5,087 bases of DNA. Origin: Minisyncoccota bacterium. Its GTDB lineage: Bacteria > Patescibacteriota > Microgenomatia > UBA1400 > PJMF01. The position numbers were made by a program, and so were the translations under genes. Location of the stretch: assembly GCA_012799795.1 (NCBI GenBank), contig JAAZKO010000028.1:1-5087 (forward strand), in the 5' to 3' direction. Position 1 is the first letter of the stretch. Each line of letters begins with the position of its first letter. Shown piece after piece: positions 1 to 5,087 of the stretch. The notes under the pieces were generated by a model, which was not told the DNA's origin, did not search any database, and saw only the letters and a program-made list of their open reading frames with translations.

Positions 1-695
1 GGAATCACAGCAGAAAATTCTAAAACACCCTCAACATAAGCGCAAATACTAGTGGTGCCTGCGCCAATATCCACTAAAACTGCTCCCAATTCTTTTTCTG
101 TCTCAGTTAAAGCGACTTCGCTGGCTGATAGGGCAGAAAAAACAAAAGCATCAACATTCAAACCCAAATCGCCCATACACTTTTCAAAATTACGTAAACT
201 AGTTGATAAGCCAGTGATGATATGAGTTTCAGATTCTAAACGAACCCCCATCATTCCTACTGGATCCTTAATACCTTCTTGAGAATCTACTTTAAAATCC
301 TTAGGAATAACGTGAATAATTTCACGTTCACTCGGTAGAGAAATTGCTCTGGCAGCTTCAATCACCCGATCCACATCTAAAGAAGAAATTTCTTGATTAG
401 GTGAAGAAACTGGCACCACTCCTTTTGAATTCTTATAACGAATATAGATGCCCGAGACCGATAAGACTACATTTTTAACTGCTAAGCCAGCCATTCTTTC
501 GGCCGCATCTAAACTTTGGCCAACAGTGCTTAAAGCCTCTTCTAAATTAACAATGGTGCTGCGCCTAATGCCGCGGGACGGAACAACGCTAAAACCAAGA
601 ACTTCCAACTTATTTGATTCATTAACTTTGGCTATTAAAGTGACACATTTATCTGTACCCAAATCAATAGCGCTGATAATATTACTTTTACTCAT
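1..695 (-). CDS. ftsA: FtsA, cell division actin homologue (N-terminal 231 codons; 3' end outside window)
   Basis: FtsA is the cytoplasmic, actin-like ATPase that tethers FtsZ filaments to the membrane and recruits later divisome proteins. The frame is open from ATG 695 to the window's left edge, giving 231 complete codons of a protein usually about 400-420 residues long. The actin-fold phosphate-1 loop is at residues 9-16 (AIDLGTDK). It is followed by the family's GIR..xIVNLE segment at 42-52. The FtsA-specific 1C subdomain spans roughly 84-165 and includes HVIPKDFKVD (128-137) and PVGMMG (145-150). The phosphate-2 loop, VDIGAGTTS, is at 208-216. The start is secure because an in-frame TGA lies five codons upstream (710-708) with no other start between. 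No Shine-Dalgarno sequence precedes it. The C-terminal membrane-targeting helix lies outside the window, and ftsZ would be expected next. ftsA is the only gene here separated from its upstream neighbour by a real gap, and that gap carries a promoter candidate. Confidence 0.95.
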   Translation of the reverse strand, partial: MSKSNIISAIDLGTDKCVTLIAKVNESNKLEVLGFSVVPSRGIRRSTIVNLEEALSTVGQSLDAAERMAGLAVKNVVLSVSGIYIRYKNSKGVVPVSSPNQEISSLDVDRVIEAARAISLPSEREIIHVIPKDFKVDSQEGIKDPVGMMGVRLESETHIITGLSTSLRNFEKCMGDLGLNVDAFVFSALSASEVALTETEKELGAVLVDIGAGTTSICAYVEGVLEFSAVI

Positions 696-709
696 ATTGA
701 TTAACTTTC

Positions 710-738
710 ATCATACAGAATTTGCTCAACACTGTCGA
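710..738 (-). promoter_or_regulatory. Candidate sigma-70-type promoter for ftsA
   Basis: On the minus strand, TCGACA at 738-733 (one mismatch to TTGACA) is followed after exactly 17 nt by TATGAT at 715-710 (one mismatch to TATAAT). Only 14 nt separate the -10 box from the ftsA ATG at 695. A start site 6-8 nt after the -10 would fall at about 703-701, leaving a leader of about six to eight nucleotides. The element lies in the only intergenic space of the cluster, so it could supply ftsA (and probably ftsZ) independently of the upstream operon. This is inferred from consensus matching and was not tested. Confidence 0.5.
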
Positions 739-739
739 G
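725..739 (-). promoter_or_regulatory. Imperfect palindrome overlapping the -35 box upstream of ftsA
   Basis: The minus strand reads CTCGACA-G-TGTTGAG across 739-725. These are 7-nt arms around a single central base, symmetrical except for one G/T position. It covers the whole candidate -35 hexamer (738-733). As DNA this could be a binding site for a dimeric repressor or activator. As RNA it could fold only into a 6-bp hairpin with a 3-nt loop, and no T-run follows on the minus strand, so it does not look like a terminator. A 15-nt near-palindrome can arise by chance in AT-rich DNA. Confidence 0.25.
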
Positions 740-752
740 AACAAAAAACGAC

Positions 753-1505
753 TTAAATTCTTTCTCTAATTACCGGCAAATTAAAACGCATATCTAAAAA
801 ACCTTGCCTTTCAATTTCAATAAGCACCTCTTCATCAAGCAAAATCACTGATAAATCCTGCATTGTTTCTTTTAGATTGACATCTTTATCTAAAATAATT
901 AACCAAGATTTTCCCAAATCAAGTTCTAAAAGACTGTCCTTTTGCCAAAATAGTCTTTTTGCATTAATTTGATAGTCATCAAGATTATTCTTTAAAGTCA
1001 AAAAAAATTGATGATAATCTTCTTCTAAGTAGCGTTTGTTTTTGCTTAAAATTTCTTCTTGACCCTGATAAATAATTTCAAAAAGTGCTTCTTGTCCTTG
1101 GTCTTTTTTCAAATGATTGTTTTGATTTAAGATAAAATTTTGCTCTTCTTTTTTTTCATCAATCACAATTAGACGATAGTCTGGAAGTTTACTATCTAAA
1201 TTTAAAATTAAAGTTCCCGGAGCTTTCTTCTCCAAAGAAGACAAGTGATAAAGTTCTTGATAATCAGCACTTTGAGCTAATTCTTGCCAGATCTCTGCAT
1301 CAAAAAAATTAAAAAAGATCAAAGATTTGCCTGAAAAATTTTCACTTAATTTCTGACAAAGACTTCCAAGTTCTTGCTTGTTAGAAGCTACCTGATAACA
1401 TTCAACTCTTCTAACTCTTAAAGTAAAAATTAATATTAGAGCAGTGATACTAAATGTTAAAAAAAAGTAAAGATAGTTAAAATATTTTTTATTTTTGACA
1501 GACAT
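753..1505 (-). CDS. ftsQ: FtsQ/DivIB-type divisome scaffold protein
   Basis: FtsQ/DivIB is a bitopic inner-membrane protein. Its extracytoplasmic POTRA and beta domains bind FtsB/FtsL and link early and late divisome proteins. The 250-residue product has a short basic cytoplasmic tail (NKK, residues 5-7) and one hydrophobic segment at about 9-29. A POTRA-like domain follows at about 31-105, including the family-like GKSLIFFNFFDAEIWQEL (59-76) and APGTLILNL (95-103), which corresponds to the usual 'P.tl.I.v' strand. A beta domain runs to the end, with LLELDLGKSWLIILD (192-206) and IERQGFLDMRF (231-241), matching the 'yiDlRf' strand typical of FtsQ. Primary sequence is weakly conserved in this family, so the call rests on topology, these motifs and position just before ftsA. 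The ATG lies inside the end of murG (17-nt overlap) and has no visible Shine-Dalgarno sequence, so it probably relies on translational coupling. Confidence 0.85.
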   Translation of the reverse strand: MSVKNKKYFNYLYFFLTFSITALILIFTLRVRRVECYQVASNKQELGSLCQKLSENFSGKSLIFFNFFDAEIWQELAQSADYQELYHLSSLEKKAPGTLILNLDSKLPDYRLIVIDEKKEEQNFILNQNNHLKKDQGQEALFEIIYQGQEEILSKNKRYLEEDYHQFFLTLKNNLDDYQINAKRLFWQKDSLLELDLGKSWLIILDKDVNLKETMQDLSVILLDEEVLIEIERQGFLDMRFNLPVIRERI

Positions 1506-2607
1506 CGACTAATAATTGATAAATTTTTGGTTCCGCTGCTTGATAAAATTTTTTCTTAGTTAAATTCTTGCGCATCTCTTTCCTGTGCTTTTTCATTTCT
1601 TCTATTTTAAGTAAAAAGTCTGCTGCTTTCAGATTTTTTTGATTAATAATTATTGCTCCACCTGCCTTTTCCATCATTTGAGCGTTTAGCAATTGTTCAT
1701 TATTATGAGTTTTAGGCAAAGGAATTAAAATAGCTGGTAGAGCAACTATACACAGCTCTAAAATAGTATTAGCTCCCGCCCTGCTAATAGCAAAATCTGC
1801 TTTTTGATAAAACCAGGATAGTTCTTCTTCCCCCATCCACTCTCTAATAAAATAGCGATCTTGCATCTTTTTGGGAAGACTTGCTTTAATTTTTGATAAT
1901 TCTGCGGGGTAATTTTTTAGGCTGTTGGCTCGTCCGCACTGATGAATTACTGTAAAATTTTCTAGCAAATCTTGAAGTACTAATTTCAGCAAATTGTTGA
2001 TTACAAAAGAACCTTGATTGCCACCCATTACTAAAATAAAATTTTCTAGCTTATTTCCTAAATAATCTGGCCTTTTTAGATTTTTTTTAAAAAGAGATTG
2101 TCTAACTGGATTACCAGTTAAATAATAATTGTCTTTTTTTAAATATTGGCGGGTTTGAGGAAAAGAAATAGCTACCTTATCTGCTAAATTAGCGATAAAC
2201 TGATTGGCCTTACCCATAGCAATAGTTTGCTCATGAGTCACAATGGGAATTTTCAAACTCTTAGCTGCCAAAGTGAACGGTACAGCTAAATATGAACCAA
2301 AAGACAATAGAGCATCGGGTCTTTCTTTGCTTAGAATTTGTCTGGCCCTTTTCACTGTATTGGGGAAAGTAAATAAAGCCAGCAATAAATCAAAAAAAGA
2401 AGAATTGACAAATCTGACTGCTTCAAAAGGAATAAATTTAACGCCTCTTTTTTTTATTTCCAGCTCTTCGACCGCTTTTTGTTTTAATCTTTCCTGACTA
2501 TATAAACGACCAAGAAAAACCAACTGATCTTTTGGGTGTCTAGCTTGAACATAATCAATCATTGCTAATGCTGGGGTTAGATGGGCCCCAGTCAAGAAAA
2601 TTTTCAT
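1489..2607 (-). CDS. murG: MurG, UDP-GlcNAc:lipid I GlcNAc transferase
   Basis: MurG is a GT-B-fold glycosyltransferase on the cytoplasmic face of the membrane. It transfers GlcNAc from UDP-GlcNAc to lipid I to form lipid II. The 372-residue length is normal. The N-terminal lipid-acceptor domain begins with TGAHLTPALA (6-15), the counterpart of the GGTGGHxxPxLA loop, and contains HEQTIAMGKANQFIANLAD (125-143) and LTGNPVRQSL (163-172). The nucleotide-sugar-binding C-terminal domain has MGGNQGSFVIN (194-204), the family's 'GGSQGA..iN' loop. It also has HQCGR (222-226), SRAGANTILEL (275-285) with the UDP-GlcNAc-contacting glutamate, and PLPKTHNNEQLLNA (296-309). The first glycine loop is degenerate (GAH rather than GGH). 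The ATG follows the ftsW stop by 4 nt with only a weak purine stretch before it, and the 3' end overlaps ftsQ. No murC, murB or ddl lies between murG and ftsQ. Confidence 0.95.
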   Translation of the reverse strand: MKIFLTGAHLTPALAMIDYVQARHPKDQLVFLGRLYSQERLKQKAVEELEIKKRGVKFIPFEAVRFVNSSFFDLLLALFTFPNTVKRARQILSKERPDALLSFGSYLAVPFTLAAKSLKIPIVTHEQTIAMGKANQFIANLADKVAISFPQTRQYLKKDNYYLTGNPVRQSLFKKNLKRPDYLGNKLENFILVMGGNQGSFVINNLLKLVLQDLLENFTVIHQCGRANSLKNYPAELSKIKASLPKKMQDRYFIREWMGEEELSWFYQKADFAISRAGANTILELCIVALPAILIPLPKTHNNEQLLNAQMMEKAGGAIIINQKNLKAADFLLKIEEMKKHRKEMRKNLTKKKFYQAAEPKIYQLLVDVCQK

Positions 2608-2611
2608 AATT

Positions 2612-3688
2612 TTATCTTAACATTTTGCTATTGCTTTTACTAATATTGAGCAAAATAGCACTGACAAAAAATACACTCAATAGCGCAGAACCACCCTGAG
2701 AAAAAAATGGTAATGGCATGCCGCTGAGAGGCAAAATTGCTACTACCGCCCCCAGATTAAACAATAGCTGAGCCGCAATCCAAGCCAATATGCCATAAAA
2801 TAATAAAAATTGATATTTGTTAAGGTTTTGATCTTTAATCATTTTTTCAGCAAGGAAGAAATAGGCAGCAAACATTAGAATAATTACAGTAGATCCAACA
2901 AAACCAATTTCTTCAGCAATAATGGCAAAAATAGAATCACTACTAGCTTCAGGTACATAGGCATATTTTTGTTGAGAATTACCAATTCCTCGACCAAAGT
3001 GAGAACCAGCACCTAAAGCCAGCAAAACTTGATGACTGTGATAGGCTTCAACTTGAACATCCACATCTCTTTTAACAAAACTCAATAAACGCTCACGCCG
3101 ATAAGGAATTAATAAAATAGCGATGAGAGCTAGGATTACTGAACCCAAAAGCACTGTAGAAAAAACCTTAATATCTACCCCTGATAAAAAATACATAATC
3201 ATGGCACTAAATAATAAAATCAATAGGGAACCGAAGTCAGGTTGCAATAACAAAATTAAACCTGGCCAAATTAAAAAAAAGATAAAACTTATAAACTTTG
3301 TTTTTTTTGCTAACAAGCTAGCATAAAAATTAATAAAAAAGAATTTAAAAATTTCTACTGGTTGAAAAGTATAATTAAAAATACTAATCCAGCGGCTAGC
3401 TCCATTTAAGGTTAAACCAAGCCCTGGAATCAGAGGTAAAGCTAAAAGGACTAAAGCTAAAAAATATAAAACCAAAGCTAATCTTTGAAAAATTCGTAAA
3501 TTAAGAAAATAAGTAACACTAGCTAAAAGTAAAGAAAGGGCCAGCCACTTGGCCTGTTGAGTCACAAAATGATAAGGATGATTAAATAGTCTTACACTTT
3601 GCACAGTTGAGGCTTCAAATAAAAAAAACAAACCGGTAAAAGATAAAATTAAAACTAGTATTGTAAATTGCCAGTTTGCTTTTGACAT
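2612..3688 (-). CDS. ftsW: FtsW, SEDS-family septal peptidoglycan glycosyltransferase
   Basis: FtsW is a polytopic SEDS protein that polymerises lipid II into septal glycan strands together with a class B PBP (FtsI). From ATG 3688 it has 358 residues, with about ten hydrophobic segments. Family motifs are NGASRWISIF (95-104), FQPVEIFK (109-116), QPDFGS (149-154), a large loop with HSHQVLLALGAGSHFGRGIG (217-236), YVPEASSDSIFAIIAEEIG (244-262) and LPLSGMPLPFFSQGGSALL (319-337). The aspartate of the SDSIF motif (251) corresponds to the catalytically essential SEDS aspartate. An in-frame GTG at 3715 would overlap mraY by 19 nt and add nine residues. I prefer ATG 3688 because MSKANWQF leads straight into the first membrane helix, as is usual, and it sits 8 nt after the mraY stop. 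Neither start has a Shine-Dalgarno sequence. RodA is the main alternative; position between mraY and murG favours FtsW. Confidence 0.93.
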   Translation of the reverse strand: MSKANWQFTILVLILSFTGLFFLFEASTVQSVRLFNHPYHFVTQQAKWLALSLLLASVTYFLNLRIFQRLALVLYFLALVLLALPLIPGLGLTLNGASRWISIFNYTFQPVEIFKFFFINFYASLLAKKTKFISFIFFLIWPGLILLLQPDFGSLLILLFSAMIMYFLSGVDIKVFSTVLLGSVILALIAILLIPYRRERLLSFVKRDVDVQVEAYHSHQVLLALGAGSHFGRGIGNSQQKYAYVPEASSDSIFAIIAEEIGFVGSTVIILMFAAYFFLAEKMIKDQNLNKYQFLLFYGILAWIAAQLLFNLGAVVAILPLSGMPLPFFSQGGSALLSVFFVSAILLNISKSNSKMLR

Positions 3689-3696
3689 CGAATAAT

Positions 3697-4740
3697 TTAA
3701 ATAAAAGCTAACCACAATCCAAATAGGGTTAACATAATTTGTATTAACCAGGCTCGCTGTACAATTTTTGGCTCATCCCAACCACGCTCTTGCAAGGTTA
3801 AGTGTAATGGCGCGGCCGGTAAAATTTTTCTTTTAAAATACTTCTTGGACAAGAGCTGTAAAAGTGAACTGGAAATTTCTAAAACAAAAATGAAGCCAAT
3901 GATTAATAAGGTAAATATTTTACCTAACAATAAACCAATTACAGCTAAAGTTGCCCCAAAGGCTAACGAGCCAACATCTCCCATAAACAAACGGGCTGGA
4001 AAAATATTAAAATAAAGTAAAGAAATCAATGAACCCAACCATAAAGCAATAAATATTGATAAAGGCACATCTAAAATACTAGAAGATAAAATCCACAAAC
4101 CAAAGAGTCCCACCATTAATAGACCAGAGGCTAAACCATCCAAGCCATCGGTAACATTAACTGCATTGGTGAACGCAACAATTACAAAACAAGCAAAAGG
4201 AATATAAACCCAACCCAGCTCAAAAGTACCAATAAAAGGAATATGTAAAATTGAAATACCGAGTTGAAAATAGAGCATAAAAGAAATAATTAAAGCTAAA
4301 ACTACTTGCAATATTAATTTCTGCCTGAGTCTCAAACCAAAAAACTTAGTGTTTTCGAAAGAAAAGATTTTTTTGAGATCATCATATAAACCCAAGATGG
4401 CAAATGACAAAAAAGTGAAAAATAAAACATTGATTTCCACTTGATTATTTTGATGTAGTGAGGTAATTTCTATTCCAAAATAATTTAACAAAGGGATCAT
4501 TAAAGCAAATAGGGTTGATACCAATAAAACAATTAATAAGCCACCACCAACAGGCACCCCAGCTTTGCTTTTGTGAAATTTATCAAAAATTGGTGTTCTT
4601 TTACCAAAAGCATCTGTGGTTTCTTGCTGAGCACGACGAAATTTCAATTGATAAAGTAAATTAATAAAAGGCACTACTGCCATGCTCGTTAAAATAAAAG
4701 AAAATAATAAAATACCTAAAAATAAAACTATTGATCCCAT
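3697..4740 (-). CDS. mraY: MraY, phospho-N-acetylmuramoyl-pentapeptide transferase
   Basis: MraY is an integral membrane enzyme that joins phospho-MurNAc-pentapeptide from its UDP form to undecaprenyl phosphate, giving lipid I. From ATG 4740 the protein is 347 residues with about ten membrane segments. Motifs in order: FHKSKAGVPVGGG (55-67), the counterpart of 'KxGTPTMGG'; the Mg2+-site pair YDDLKK (119-124) followed by GLRLRQKLILQ (135-145); NVTDGLDGLASG (195-206), with both aspartates; FPARLFMGDVGSLAFG (247-262); and PLHLTLQERGW (311-321), where the family normally has a PxHHHxE..GW loop. Only the first of the three histidines remains. A longer frame from ATG 4776 exists, but ATG 4740 has the only clear Shine-Dalgarno sequence of the window six bases upstream, and the extra 12 residues would lie inside the murA end. 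The murA stop lies one base before the ATG. murD, its usual downstream neighbour, is missing. Confidence 0.95.
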   Translation of the reverse strand: MGSIVLFLGILLFSFILTSMAVVPFINLLYQLKFRRAQQETTDAFGKRTPIFDKFHKSKAGVPVGGGLLIVLLVSTLFALMIPLLNYFGIEITSLHQNNQVEINVLFFTFLSFAILGLYDDLKKIFSFENTKFFGLRLRQKLILQVVLALIISFMLYFQLGISILHIPFIGTFELGWVYIPFACFVIVAFTNAVNVTDGLDGLASGLLMVGLFGLWILSSSILDVPLSIFIALWLGSLISLLYFNIFPARLFMGDVGSLAFGATLAVIGLLLGKIFTLLIIGFIFVLEISSSLLQLLSKKYFKRKILPAAPLHLTLQERGWDEPKIVQRAWLIQIMLTLFGLWLAFI

Positions 4741-4741
4741 C

Positions 4742-5080
4742 TTATTTCCTTTCGATATTGGCCCCCATAGACACAAGTTTTTGTTCTATAGATTGATAAC
4801 CTCTTTCAATTTGTTCAATATTACTCAAAACTGTTTCACCTTTAGCAGCAATAGCTGCCAATAAAATTGTCGCCCCGGCACGTAAATCATGGACCGTGAA
4901 ATGTCCACCTTGAAAATCACAAGGACCAAAGATTTTTATGGCGTGAAAATCTTCTGCTCGGTTATCTGACCAATTAAAATTATAAGCTTTTTCCGGATCC
5001 TTAACTTCCGGATTAAAGTATTCAATTTCAGCCCCCATTTGCTTAAGATGCTCAACATATTGAAAACGGCTCTGCATCAC
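4742..5080 (-). CDS. murA: MurA (UDP-GlcNAc 1-carboxyvinyltransferase), C-terminal fragment at window edge
   Basis: MurA transfers enolpyruvate from PEP to UDP-GlcNAc, the first committed step of peptidoglycan synthesis. About the last 112 residues are present, out of roughly 420. Numbering from GTG 5080, they show SRFQYVEHLKQMGAEI (4-19); HAIKIFGPCDFQGG (46-59); HDLRAGATILLAA (64-76), matching E. coli D369-L370-R371; and ERGYQSIEQKLVSMGANIERK (92-112), matching the R397 region and the usual C-terminus. The catalytic cysteine loop would lie upstream, outside the window. The listed end is only where the open frame begins: an in-frame TAG at 5086-5084 precedes it, at a place where MurA normally has the glutamate of an 'ETV..xRF' segment, so this is not a convincing natural start. 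The gene is either interrupted there or the edge base is wrong. The 3' end abuts mraY with one base between stop and ATG, suggesting co-transcription. Confidence 0.85.
   Translation of the reverse strand: MMQSRFQYVEHLKQMGAEIEYFNPEVKDPEKAYNFNWSDNRAEDFHAIKIFGPCDFQGGHFTVHDLRAGATILLAAIAAKGETVLSNIEQIERGYQSIEQKLVSMGANIERK
4747..4752 (-). promoter_or_regulatory. Shine-Dalgarno sequence of mraY
   Basis: The minus strand reads AAAGGA at 4752-4747, ending six bases before ATG 4740. It falls within the last codons of murA, just ahead of its TAA (4744-4742). It is the only convincing ribosome binding site among the visible starts, and it decides the mraY start at 4740 rather than the upstream in-frame ATG at 4776. 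Confidence 0.75.
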
Positions 5081-5087
5081 CGTCTAA

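Noticed and set aside
688..714. Eight-codon minus-strand mini-ORF (MMKVNQYE) whose stop overlaps the ftsA start
   Set aside because: It could be an uORF, but it starts inside the proposed -10 box, has no Shine-Dalgarno sequence, and such short frames are expected by chance.
743..748. Run of six T on the minus strand just after the ftsQ stop, as a possible terminator
   Set aside because: No GC-rich hairpin precedes it; the only nearby palindrome lies downstream of the T-run, so the order is wrong for an intrinsic terminator.
448..756. Plus-strand open frame of 102 codons
   Set aside because: It is antisense to the start of ftsA and the end of ftsQ, has no domain resemblance, and is explained by the clear FtsA protein on the other strand.
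2081..2088. Homopolymer A8/T8 runs (also 1459-1466 and 3301-3308) as frameshift or slippage sites
   Set aside because: The murG, ftsQ and ftsW frames continue intact with family motifs on both sides, so there is no sign of an actual frameshift. Such runs are expected in AT-rich lysine/phenylalanine codons.
2243..2497. Plus-strand open frame of 84 codons
   Set aside because: It lies wholly antisense to the murG N-terminal domain; serine/lysine-rich composition is typical of a shadow frame.
3123..3326. Plus-strand open frame of 67 codons
   Set aside because: Antisense to ftsW membrane segments, no recognisable product.
3430..3540. Recurrent AAAGCTAAA-like words resembling a short repeat
   Set aside because: They encode leucine/alanine-rich membrane helices of FtsW and have no regular period; codon-bias low complexity explains them.
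4682..4864. Plus-strand open frame of 60 codons
   Set aside because: Antisense to the murA-mraY junction; both real genes explain the sequence.
1..5087. UGA recoded as glycine, as in Gracilibacteria/Absconditabacteria
   Set aside because: No in-frame TGA occurs inside any of the genes, and conserved glycines use GGN codons, so the standard bacterial code fits.

Overview
This window is an AT-rich bacterial segment, roughly a third G+C by eye. It carries six division and cell-wall (dcw) genes, all on the minus strand and packed with almost no spacing. In transcription order, from high to low coordinates, they are: the C-terminal end of murA, then mraY, ftsW, murG, ftsQ (divIB type), and the first 231 codons of ftsA, which runs off the left edge. 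Nothing on the plus strand looks like a gene, and I see no RNA genes, mobile elements, CRISPR arrays or terminators.

The proteins resemble those of Patescibacteria (Candidate Phyla Radiation). MurG has a shortened 'GxHLTPALA' N-terminal loop and an 'NNEQLLNA' motif. MurA has an 'FHAIKIFGP' segment. The genes are short and overlapping, and the base composition is low in G+C. This assignment rests on family resemblance remembered without a search, so treat it as probable. All five visible genuine stop codons are TAA, and glycines are encoded by GGN, so nothing suggests UGA recoding.

The genes cover consecutive steps of one process. MurA starts UDP-MurNAc synthesis in the cytoplasm. MraY attaches UDP-MurNAc-pentapeptide to undecaprenyl phosphate (lipid I). 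MurG adds GlcNAc (lipid II). FtsW is the septal SEDS glycan polymerase. FtsQ is the bitopic divisome scaffold. FtsA is the actin-like tether for FtsZ. Compared with the textbook dcw order, murD is missing between mraY and ftsW, and murC, murB and ddl are missing between murG and ftsQ. murG and ftsQ instead overlap by 17 nt.

From murA to ftsQ the genes overlap or are separated by at most 8 nt, so they look like one transcript. The only real gap is 57 nt between ftsQ and ftsA. It contains a good sigma-70-type promoter candidate (TCGACA, 17 nt, TATGAT), placed so close to the ftsA ATG that its transcript would be nearly leaderless. A short imperfect palindrome covers the -35 element.

The main oddities are an in-frame TAG at the extreme right edge, where MurA homology seems to continue through it; loss of two of the three histidines in MraY's conserved HHH motif; a degenerate glycine loop in MurG; and a near absence of Shine-Dalgarno sequences except before mraY. 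I do not see an undescribed system here. It is a compact, somewhat divergent dcw cluster.
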